64,000 bases of DNA, from NCBI GenBank assembly GCA_051294375.1, contig CM119268.1, positions 9,669,216 through 9,733,215 of the forward strand, read 5' to 3'. The DNA comes from Paraspadella gotoi. Taxonomy: Eukaryota > Chaetognatha. A program made the translations under genes and the position numbers. Below the pieces are notes generated by a model. That model searched no databases. It was not told where the DNA came from and saw nothing but the letters and a program-made list of their open reading frames with translations. Shown here piece by piece: positions 27,537 to 37,867 of this stretch (position 1 is the stretch's first letter; every line of letters starts with the position of its first letter).

Positions 27537-29487
27537 CTCTCCCCTCTCCGTCTGAGTCTCATGTCTGTGAGGAGCTCACACTGTTTGATCTGAACTCACC
27601 CAGCGGAAGCAAGGGATGAGAAACTTACCTTCTCATAACCTTTTGTCATCGTCGTCGTTCCTCGTCGGCGAACCCACGATATCCTTCGGAAAGAATCTGA
27701 AGGATTCTCTCGTCAAAAAGAGAGAGCATCCCACGATGCCATCCTCGATGCCCATCTCCGATGCCGTTCGTGTCAGCATTTATGGAAATGGATCCCAACT
27801 TTTTTTTTTTTTTGCACCGTACCTACATTTTCATCTTGAAAAGTTGCTCGGGAGTTTCAAGCTGAGAGGAAGGATAATAATATCATTATTTTGGAATGAA
27901 TAAGTAGAAATAGGGAACTAACCGGTTTTTCCATGGCAAGGCCAATGGCGTGGGCTAAATGCTATTTACTTTTTGAATATTGTTCAGTTTATAAATAATA
28001 AAATATATATAGAATTAATTTTTAAGTAAATATTCATTATTCGCGTAGCAGCAAATGGCCAAGAAAAATGAATTCCTATGACAGCAAAATCGGTTTTTAT
28101 ACACTAACTTTTTATAGCGAGCAATCCTTTTATATCAAAGGGATCTTGTTATTCAAGAAAAATCGAAACGTAGAATAATTAATAGAATTTGTAAGATTGT
28201 GTAAGTTTTTAAATATAGAAACGTTAAATTTAGATGCTTAAAGTTTAAGTTTAAGTTAAACTTCTTGACTCAACTTTTTTGGGTATGTAGGCTCCAGAGG
28301 CTTAAAAAAGAACAAACTAAACAATTCAAATACGAATTATCACCCGTTCATACATATAACTAAAAATAATACTTTGAAAACAAGAACCAAGTTAATTTTT
28401 TGATTCTAATATACCCCTTTTTTCACGAAGCTTACTCGAATTAATTAGCGATTAAATTTATTCATAACAAAATATTCGCTTTCAATAAATAAATATTCGA
28501 TTATTCAATATTCATGACGTCAGATTGGAAAAAGGGGCCCACCCGTCTTCCCAAGCCCGATTTGTGCAAATAAAGGTGCGGTCTCCCTTTCTCCTCTCAT
28601 TCCTTCTCATCGCTGTCAATATTTGTCACCTGAGTTTTTCACCGTGGCTTGCGCCCTGGTGACGTCGAAGCGCGACCATAAAATCGAGTGTAAAACACAC
28701 CAACAATAGAAATATGTTGAATCTCTCTCTCTCTCTCGCTCTCCGTCCGGCGAACGACGACGTCCGAGGCGAACGTCGAGAGGGACGATGATGGTGACGA
28801 CGACGACGACGAGGAAGGCAGCGGCTTCGCTCGCCGCCGCAGGAGCGGGAGGAGTTTCCCGCGGCTGCGGATTGGATTTTTTCGAATGCGGGCTGGGGCG
28901 GCGGGGAACGGCGGCCGGCGGCCGGCAGGATTTCTATGCCTTCCATTGCCTTACTCATAGTGGCTTTTTCGCGCTCTTAGCGCAGGGAGTGAAGGCCCGG
29001 TGCAGAAATTCAAACCGTGGAATAAAAAAGACAAACTTCGGTGAAAAGATTAAGTGAAAGAGAGAGAAAAAAAAAACTTTTTTTTGGGTAAGAGACGGCG
29101 CCTAACGCACGCAACAATAACTTTATATTCTCCAAAGTGCCTTCTCGAGATGGAAAAATAATAAACAATTATTGAGAATCGTGATATCATTTTACACGTG
29201 AAAATTCCCTCACAGCCGATTTGATTTTAATAATAAATAAAAAAAACAATATTAACAAAAATAATAAAAAGGAAAAAAGACCGCGTTACTAACCAAACCT
29301 GGAAATTTAGTGGTGAATCTGATCTCCGATCTTAGCCTCCTTTCGTGATTCTCTATCGCGTCCCCGCCGCGTCATATTTCCTCTCGCGCGTCCGCATTGT
29401 TTCGTTGACGGCGCAGGGGGAGACGCAGAAATCCGCGTCGTCGTCAGATAGAAAACAAAATAATATTGCGACCAACCCTATTACGTC
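24868..29487. other. Left copy of the CTR to zinc-finger interval
   Basis: Duplicate of 33937-37867, with many small indels. It includes the MITE insertion (25831-26411), which the right copy lacks, a (GA)n near 26682-26713 and a (CT)n near 27466-27540. The possible minus-strand gene described at 34921-36365 has its counterpart here at about 26435-27936. In this copy the end of its upstream exon reads GGTTATGAGAAG before GTAAGT, which keeps that frame open. No other gene is supported. Confidence 0.45.
25831..26411. mobile_element. Foldback MITE, present in one copy only
   Basis: A 581-base insert flanked by CTGCAC on both sides (25825-25830 and 26412-26417). The empty site, with a single CTGCAC, is seen in the right copy at 34897-34902. 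Its ends are inverted: TAAGCCGTAGTAAA on the left against TAAGGCGTAGTGAAA as the reverse complement of the right. The similarity runs inward for about 140 bases, including GAACAACAT and AATTTCGCAGTAGGC. There is no open frame for a transposase. Confidence 0.85.
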
Positions 29488-31045
29488 ATGGGTGAGTTGG
29501 TGTATCGGCGATAGCCAGTAAATATAGCATTGATATTTACAGTATGTTATTGCTCTTTGTTTTTCTTTTTTTCTTGATATTTCCTTTTACTTTTAAAAAT
29601 TTATCAATAAAAAAAAATTTTCGCCGCTTCTAAATAAGTTATTATTACTTATTTATGAGATAGTAATCGATCACGGTTGATCTTCTAAGTGAGATTTAAT
29701 GTGTAAATTAATCAAGAAATCTGAAAAAATATATCTCGCTTGTGGTAACTGTTAGGTCACCCGTGTTTATTTTTCATAGAAACACATTATTAATAATCGT
29801 CATCGCTACATGAAATCTAATGATCTAGTTGTTTTCTTGGATCCAGACAAAGGTCGGGGTCTCCGAAAAATGTGTCCTCTCCAACGAGGCCCGGCGTGGA
29901 TTCGGCCGCTTCGCGTCCCGCCGATGCCCCGGATGTCGAAGGGTCTTTCGTAGCAACGGATTAAACTTAGCGCCGAAGCGCTGTCGACAACGACAGACGT
30001 CGACAAACCTTGAAAGAGGGCCGAAATCCGCGCCGTATTTGGCCGAGGACGTCAGTTTCGTCGTAGGAGACGCCGGGAAGACGGCGCCGCTCTTTCGACG
30101 CCCCGTTTCGCCGCCAATCTCAGGTGCCATCGTCGAGAAAAGGGAGGCGACGGTTCGAGTGATCTGACGCGGCCGCCATCTCCGTCCTTTTTCAAGATTG
30201 CTTCCAGGTAAATTATGGAAATGGAATATGTATATTAACTTCAATCTCATTCAATTGTAATGACATAAAATGTAACTCTGAAGAATTGAGCTCTTCTCGA
30301 TCTTCCTCCGTTCTCGCCTCTCCCATTCGTTCAAAGGCGTGATTGTCTTCTTCACTTTTTTCGAGTTTCGCCGTCATCTTCCGGTTCATCTATATTTAAG
30401 TTTTAATAGAATTGGTACAACCAATATAAAAATATCCATTCAAATTTAATAATAAGCTATCTTGTCCCTGACTTGACAGACTTTCGGTGGTTTTATAAGG
30501 GCCTCCATCATCACTTACTAAGATATATAACGTGATAGAGGTTCTTGTCTATAGTGAGCTTGTTCTAATCAACGACTCTCTCACAGTCCCTATTATTTAT
30601 TTCACTCCCTCAGGTGTGGAACCTGGCTTAGCCCTGATCAATGAATGGTATAAATATTTCAAAGAATGGTTTTCCAATTGATATGAAAAGACCACTTCCT
30701 TAGGTGATTAGATCGGGGAATACTATATTGTTACTCCGCACTAGCATCAAGATATCAAGGAGCTGAATTTTATGAAATTGGTACATACCAATATAAAATT
30801 CAAATTCATTGCCCCGGAAAACATAAGTTATAGGAACTAGGGATTATTTTTGTATAATGATTTAATGATACGCAACATTGCATATTCCCATTAGTTCCGT
30901 TCCAGGTTGCCCGAAAGTGCGGCGGAACTCAGCTTACGCCGATTCCGGATAAATGAACGTCAAAGCTCGCCTCTTCGAGTTGGCGAAAACGAACCATCTT
31001 TTGGACGAAGCACGGCCTCCTGGCGGACCCTTACGTCTACCGTTG
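29488..31045 (+). pseudogene. Zinc-finger gene 5' exons, error-rich left copy
   Basis: Counterpart of exons 1-3 of the gene at 37868-58383. Exon 1 (ATG G, 29488-29491) is followed by exon 2 at about 29847-30207 and a partial exon 3 from about 30906 that runs into the N gap. Exon 2 is 361 bases here against 338 in the right copy and is broken in every frame, although its splice signals remain. Error density is higher than in the CTR exons 6 kb to the left, as expected toward an unpolished contig end. Not an independent gene. Confidence 0.8.
30407..30800 (+). repeat. Interspersed repeat, GAAATTGGTACAACC family (longer form, left copy)
   Basis: Duplicate of the copy at 38748-39103, with indels. 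It sits between zinc-finger exons 2 and 3. Confidence 0.7.
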
Positions 31046-31070
31046 NNNNNNNNNNNNNNNNNNNNNNNNN
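31046..31070. other. Assembly gap 1 (25 N)
   Basis: Exactly 25 N. The sequence to its right (31071 on) repeats the sequence from about 21934, so this is a join between overlapping contigs, not a gap of known size. Confidence 0.98.
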
Positions 31071-33128
31071 AGAGAGAGAGAGAAAAAAGGGAAGACAGAT
31101 ATATACGTTGTGTATGAAGGTTTATTTGAGATGAAGGCGGGGATTTATTGAGAGAGAGAGACGACAAATGATTAACGATGTGTACCGTACTCTTTCGTTG
31201 CATTACTTCAGGAAAAACAATAAATCAATAATTGGCTTTTTTTTTTTTTTTTTGAAGAGTTTGAATGCTTATATATATTCCTTTAAAAAAATTGCGGAAA
31301 ACATTGGTCCGTCCGCGCTACAAGATTGAAAATATTGTAAAATTGAGTGAAAGCCGAAGCCAATGTGAATAGCATTGTTTTTTTTTTTTTGTTTCGCAAA
31401 AAAAAAAAAAAGAAGAATCCGCGGCTGAAGAAAGTGACCACCGACAAATCCTTCTCTATTTTTTTTTTTACGCTCTTAATTTTCCATTCGACCTCTCTTT
31501 CTCTCTTTCCTTCTTTCTCTCTCTCCTTCCTTTCTTCTTCCCCTTTTTTTTCCTCTTCTTTTTTTTACTTTTCGAGCCGCAGGCGTTAGAATTGAGGAGC
31601 GGCCAATTAATGGAACGCGGGAGCCGCCGAACGCCTTCCAGAATCGAGAGAGGAGAACCGAAACCTCAGCTTGTTCCTTCGTCGCGAAATTTGGGTTTCG
31701 AAAGAAAAGAATCCGATCAGAAAGGAAAATGTTAAAAAAAAGGGAAAAACAAGGGGAAGATACAACGCATGTTGTTTGTTTTTTTCTTTTTTTTCCTTTA
31801 TTCTATTTATTCTATTCTATTTCTTTTTTTTTTTTTTAATTCGCGGTAACACGCAACTCTATCATATGACTGTGGATACAGGAACATTAAAAAAGTTTAC
31901 CTGTAGGCGGAATTTAAACATAAATCTTAATTCGCTAGACTCATACTACAAATAAAGTTAAATGTTATAACCAAAAACCAAAGTTAAAAAAAAACTTTTT
32001 ATAATTGAAAAAGGAAAAACGAGGAGGTAAGACAGCTGAGTAGTCTCAACTTTTTCTTTTGTCTTTTGTTTTGGTTTTTTTTTTATTCTCGTTTTCTTTT
32101 TTTTACATTTTATTTTAATTTACTTAGTTTTCCTTTATTTATTTTTATTTATGAAATTGGTACAACCATTATAAAAATTATTCATTCATTTAATAAATAA
32201 ACTATCTTGCCCCTGACTTTGGACAGGCTTTGGTGGTTTAAGGCCTCCATTACTCTTAGAAGATATTGACATAGCAGGTCCTTGCAAGCTTTCAATCAAG
32301 ACTCTCTCACAGTCTCATTTATTCACTCCCAGAGTACCTGGCTTCCCTATCAATGAAGTGGTATAATGTTTCAAAGAATGTTTCAATTGTATGAAAAGAC
32401 CGGCGAATACTACTATTCAATTTTTTTTCCTTCCTTTATTTTTTTCATCTTTCTCGTCAACTTTCAGTTTTTTTGGCATCACACATAACTAATAAATAAA
32501 TATAATGTACAAGAATAATGTGTCAAATTTAAAACTGAAAAATAAAATCAAACGTGATAAGATAAGTTTTTCTCCAACGATTCCTGATTTTTAAAAGTAG
32601 CGGATCGAATATAAATAACTTCAAAATAAAAAAAAAGTTTGATTTCGATTCACCTGGGCAATTAAGTTTATCCTATCAAGGGAACCATGGTACTTAATTT
32701 CAGAGGAATTTTGCCTTTAATCAGTTCGATCTTAAATCTTGAACAGAATTGAAAATCGATGCGGATTAATTTTCTCAGCGATTCCATTTCTACTTTCAAA
32801 CTCAACAAGTCAGTTGTCTTCCGTGAAATGTCAATCTAAGTGTGTCCACCTTTGAACTCAGAAACTGAAAAAAAATTTCGAAAACTTATCGCTTAAAAAA
32901 CCTCGCGGATGTATTATCATTTTTTTTAAAAACCATATTTTGCTATTTCGCGTTTTACGTTTCTTTTCTTAATTGGTCTTCCGAAGAACCGAAACGAAAA
33001 ACCTGCTTCGACTTTTGATCCGAACATCGAAACGATTGTCATCTACTCCGGATTGACGATTTTAAATTTCTGTAACTTAGCTGACGAGTGACTTCTGATT
33101 CTCCAGAAATCTCCACGGATCTGCTCAA
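31071..33128. other. Upstream region of the copper transporter (right copy)
   Basis: Duplicate of about 21934-23995. It holds the copper transporter promoter and 5' UTR, if unspliced, and the repeat copy 32151-32415. No coding exon is supported. An in-frame TGA lies 33 bases before the CTR start codon (33096-33098). Confidence 0.4.
32151..32415 (+). repeat. Interspersed repeat, GAAATTGGTACAACC family (right copy)
   Basis: Same element as 23015-23280, carried by the contig-end duplication. Confidence 0.75.
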
Positions 33129-33210
33129 ATGTATTTCCACTGGGGAGACTCGGAGAGAATTCTCTTTAAAACGTGGGTGACAGGGGGCGGATCCGGATCA
33201 ACGGTACGTT

Positions 33211-33247
<37 letters not shown>

Positions 33248-33936
33248 CCACTATTTACTAAAAGAGACGAAATTCCAATTGCTGCTCACTCATATTTCCA
33301 ACGAATTTCTTTTTGCAGGCGTATTTTGTCCTTTCCTGCGTCGCCTTTTTCATACTTAGTATGCTGCTGGAAATTCTCTCCAACGTTTTAACTTGTCTGC
33401 GCCAAAGTCCAACAAGAAAACATTCGATGAAAACAAATGATCAAGTCACGGAAGCACACCAAGAGATGACGCATATGCTCGATAGTAAGAGAATGGAACA
33501 AGTTGGTTAAAATGAACATCGCCATCGATGATGACAAATAAATTTTATTTTTCATCTTATTTAATGAAAATTAGGATTTATAATTATATGGAAGGAAGTT
33601 ATCAAAGTAACCTCCTTTTGATAGCTTATAATTATAAAATTATATTTTACAACTAATTCTCGTTCAATTTCCCTGCGTTTAGAAAACGAAGCGAGTTCCG
33701 TAGAAGCTAAAGCGGCGCCAAAAAACGTTCGCCAATTTGATTTTGACTGCAAAGGATCCGCGACGCTTGGCGTTCGTTTGATCTCATCTTTGGTCTTCGC
33801 TTTAAGACTTTTGCTCGCTTACGTTCTCATGCTCGTCGTCATGACTTTCAACATGTGGTTTTTTCTTTCAATTCTTTTTGGCAACTTTTTTGGTTACTGG
33901 TTGTTTGGTTACGAAATTCAAAGGAAAGAGAAATAA
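33129..33936 (+). CDS. CTR/SLC31-type copper transporter, short form
   Basis: Three exons, 33129-33203, 33319-33505 and 33755-33936, join in phase to 147 codons and a TAA. CTR proteins are trimeric Cu(I) channels with three membrane helices per chain. The N terminus MYFHWGDSERILFKTW matches the family's Phe-x-Gly-x-x-Glu-x-x-Leu-Phe-x-x-Trp pattern before TM1. TM1 follows at about residues 26-47 (AYFVLSCVAFFILSMLLEI). TM2 holds the copper-selectivity motif MxxxM (Met113 and Met117 in LMLVVM). TM3 holds the helix-packing motif GxxxG (Gly130 and Gly134). There is no Met-rich ectodomain, and length and start resemble the shorter CTR2-like members. The start is supported by an in-frame stop 33 bases upstream. 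The second donor is GTTAAA here but GTAAAA in the left copy. Plasma-membrane or endosomal location cannot be told. Confidence 0.87.
33221..33247. repeat. (GA)n microsatellite in CTR intron 1, short allele
   Basis: About 27 bases of GA repeat at the site that carries about 100 bases in the left copy (24080-24180). Confidence 0.9.
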
Positions 33937-34920
33937 TTTTTTTGGATAACTGTTTTAGATTTGTTTTTATGTATATATTTAATTGGGAAGACTGAACCAT
34001 ACGCAGCTATGTACCGTAAATGCTAGAATGAGAGTAAAGGTGCAAACATGACGATTTAGGAGACGTATCGACATTAGACGGTGGGAAGTCTGAAAAAAAA
34101 AGGCATAATGGAAAAAATGTCTACGTAATTCATTTATTAACGACAGTATATCTATAAATTCTCTGTTAATCTAATTTTAAAATAACCAACCGAATTATTG
34201 CCACTATAAATTATACTGTAAGTTTTAGTTATAGTTATATTACTATAAGTTATAGTTTTACTATAAATTATAGTATAAGAATATAAGAAAGCCTGCGGAA
34301 AGCCAGCTGCTCCATTCATTGGAGTTCCCAAAAGCCATTTGTTTTTTTCGCACGGCAGAAAGTGTTATGGACCGACACCTGGTGATGGCGGTATTCGAAA
34401 CTTATGAATCAAAATAAGAACAGTTTTAACTTTAACATAAATGTAATATATATTATATGTTGTATTTACATTTAATCACCCTTCAAAATTTATTTAACTT
34501 TTTTAAACTTTGAATTCTTTTTGTCCCGAACTAACTATATTAGTATTATTTAACATGTATTGATTTATGACCAAAATTTACTGAAACAATTTTTGTTGCT
34601 GACTTGCTACTTCGTTACTATTTACCTATCACCACATAATATTTGCAGCAAAAGTGGGAAACTTTTTGGTCAAAAATCCAAACAATCGTTTAACTCTTCG
34701 CACATTCAGAAACACTCTCCGAAAACGAGAGACTGACAAGTCCACCTGTTGACCGAATTTCGAGACCTCGACGACGGTTCAACTCGTCCAAATTGACTTG
34801 AGTTATTAGGAGTTACTCAGTTAGTAGTTTATAATGATTGAGAAAATGGTGCAATCTCGAACCAACCTATCGAGGTAAGAACCAAAAGAAAACTCTCTGC
34901 ACCTTGCCTATTTTTTCTCC

Positions 34921-35169
34921 TTATCTCCCCCGAGCAAGTTCGATCCATGCAGCGGCTCCATTATTTACCATGCGTCGCTGCTCCTGCGCGACTGCTGCTG
35001 CGGACGTTGTTATAGTACCCCCATCGAACGCAGCTCCCAAATTCGGTATCACCACCGAAACTGCAGAGGATCGAGAAAATAGGAGGATCTTCTTTCTCAT
35101 ACCAGAGCGAAAAACTCGAACGAGCCAGTCGCAGTCGCTCGTCATCGGCTTTATCTACGTCATGGTAAC

Positions 35170-35211
<42 letters not shown>

Positions 35212-35902
35212 AAAGAATTTCAAACTCCGAGCTAATAGTTGGTATATAGTTTTATTTAAAAAAAAAAGCCATGGTGTAATCCTTTCTAAAAAAAAAACAG
35301 AAAATATTGGAACTTTTGCCATTTTTTTAAAATTTAGATTATTAGATTTAAAGTTTTAGAAGCGTGGTTCTCGAGGAGGTTCTAGCTTTATTATGCGATC
35401 ATTGTGATGTATTGTTTCGTATTTTTTTTTTTAAGTTAAATCTGATAATCTTAAAGATCTTTTTCGAATCTATACCTAATATAATATTATTAAATTGTTC
35501 ACATAAAGAAAAAAAATATTTCTAGAATTTTTAGTGAGGTACTACCACTAATTTGTAACTTATTTAGAAAATATGGCTTTTCGAAGAATGTAATTACAAA
35601 TACAACGATCGAATATGCATACAAATTCTTTTTATAGCTCTTGAAATATTAGCGAGTAGAAACAAATGAACACCACATGCATAAACTCGAGAGAAACTAC
35701 ACGAGAGGAACAAAAGAGACTTTTCTTGGAAAACCGGAAACGCTTCACAAAAACATTCATGATTCTCTCCCTTCGACGACCCCCCCTTCCATCTTGGTTT
35801 TTCTCTATGCGTTCGACAACTCATCCCTTCTTTTCGTGATTCGACCTCGATTCAAGTGGTTGTGAATCCTCGAAATAAGTCCGAGGAAAGAGGATAGCCT
35901 GC

Positions 35903-35981
<79 letters not shown>

Positions 35982-36365
35982 GTCTGAGTCTCATGTCTGT
36001 GAGGAGCTCACACTGTTTGATCTGAACTCACCCAAGCGAAGCAAGGGGATGAGAAACTTACCTTCTCATCCTTTTGTCATCGTCGTCGTTCTCGTCGGCG
36101 AACCCACGAATATCCTTCGGAAAGAATCTGGAAGGATTCTCTCGTCAAAAAGAGAGAGCATCCACGATGCCATCTCCGATGCCATCTCCGATGCCGTCGT
36201 GTCAGCATTAGGAAATGGATCCAACTTTTTTTTTTTTGCACCGTACCTGACATTTTCAATCTTGAAAGTTGCTCGAGGAGTTTCAAGCTTGAGAAAGGAA
36301 GGATAATATATATCAATTATTTTGGAATGAATAAGTAGAAATAGGGAACTAACCGGTTTTTCCAT
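34921..36365 (-). CDS. Candidate minus-strand gene between CTR and zinc-finger genes
   Basis: Low-confidence model. A possible first exon, 36354-36365 (ATG GAA AAA CCG, donor GTTAGT), precedes an exon ending at 36062 with a strong GTAAGT donor. That exon reads ERILPDSFRRIFVG before the donor. It would join in phase 0 to 34921-35154, which has a CT-rich tract before its AG and stays open to a stop at 34921 (CDWLVRVFRSGMRKKILL). In the right copy the last codons before GTAAGT are frameshifted (GGATGAG); the left copy has GGTTATGAG and stays open. The opposite strand of both exons is also open for long stretches, so coding on either strand, or none, remains possible. No domain recognised. Confidence 0.3.
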
Positions 36366-37867
36366 GGCAAGGCAAATGGCGTGGCTAATGCTATTACTTT
36401 TTGAATATTTGTCAGTTATATAATAAAATATATATAGACTTATTTTAAGTAAATATTCATTATTCGCGTAGCAGCAAATGCAAGAAAAATGAAAATTCTA
36501 TGACAGCAAAAATCGTTTTATACACTAACTTTTAAAGCGAGCAATCTTTATATCAAAGGGATCTTGTTATATCAGAAAAATCGAAACGAATAATTAATAG
36601 AATTTGTAAGTTGTGTAAGTTTTTAAATATTAGAACGTTAATTTTAGATGCTTAAAGTTTAAGTTTAAGTTAAACGTTCTGAACTCAACTTTTTTGGGTA
36701 TTAGGCTCCAGAGGCTTAAAAAAAGAACCAAACTAAACAATTCAAATACGAATTATCACCGTTCATACATCTTAACTAAAAATATACTTTGAAAACAAGA
36801 ACCAAGTTAATTTTTTGATTCTAATATACCCTTTTTTCACGAAAGCTTACTCGAATTAATTAGCGATTAATTATTCATAACAAAATATTCGCTTCATAAA
36901 TAAATATTCGATTATTCAATATTCATGACGTCAGATTGGAAAAAGGGGCCCACGTCTCCCAAGCCCGATTTGTGCCAAATAAAGTGCGGTCTCTCTTTCT
37001 CCCTCTCATTCCTTCTCTCGCTGTCAAATATTTGTGCACCTGATTTTTCACCGTGGCTGCGCCCTGGTGACGTCGAAGCGCGACCATAAAATCGAGTGTA
37101 AAACACACCACATAGAAATAATGTTGAATCTCTCTCTCTCTCTCGCTCTCCGTCGGCGAACGACGACGTCGAGGGCGACGTCGAGAGGGACGATGATGGT
37201 GACGACGACGACGACGAGGAAGGCAGCGGCTCGCTCGCCGCCGCAGGAGCGGGAGAGTTCCGCGGCTGCGGATTGGATTTTTCGATGCGGCTGTGGCGGC
37301 GGGGACGGCGGCGGCGGCGGCAGGATTTTCTATGCCTTCATTGCCTTACTCATAAGTGGCTTTTTCGCTCTTAGCGCAGGGAGTGAAGGCCCGGTGCAGA
37401 AATTCACCGTGAATAAAATAAAACAAACTTCGGTGAAAAGATTAAGGTGAAAAGAGAGAGAAAAAAAAAACTTTTTTTGGGTAAAGAGACGGCGCCTCAC
37501 GCACGCAACAATACTTTTATTCTCCAAAGTGCCTTCCGAGATGGAAAAAATAAACAATTATGAAATCGTGATATATTTTACACGTGAGAAATCCTCAACA
37601 AAGCCGATTTGATTTAATAATAATAAAAAAACAATATTAAACAAAAATAATAAAAAAGAGAAAAAAAACCCATGAAACCAAACCTGGAAATTTAGTGGTG
37701 AATCTGATCTCCGATTTCGCTCCTTCGTGATTCTCTTCGCGTCCCCGCCGCGTCATATTTCCTCTCGCGCGTCGCATTGTTTCCGTTGACGGCGCCAGGG
37801 GGAGACGCAGGAATCCGCGTCGTCGTCAGGATAGAAAAAAAAATCATTTGGACAACCCTTTTACGTC
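36366..37867. other. Region upstream of the zinc-finger gene start
   Basis: It contains a GC-rich block (about 37140-37330) with GAC and GGC triplets that is open on both strands. One plus-strand frame has a hydrophobic run (IFYAFIALLISGFFAL) and one minus-strand frame another (LVVVVVTIIV). Neither is supported by a clear start and splice sites. I read the region as probable 5' UTR and promoter of the zinc-finger gene. The left copy is at about 27937-29487. Confidence 0.35.
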
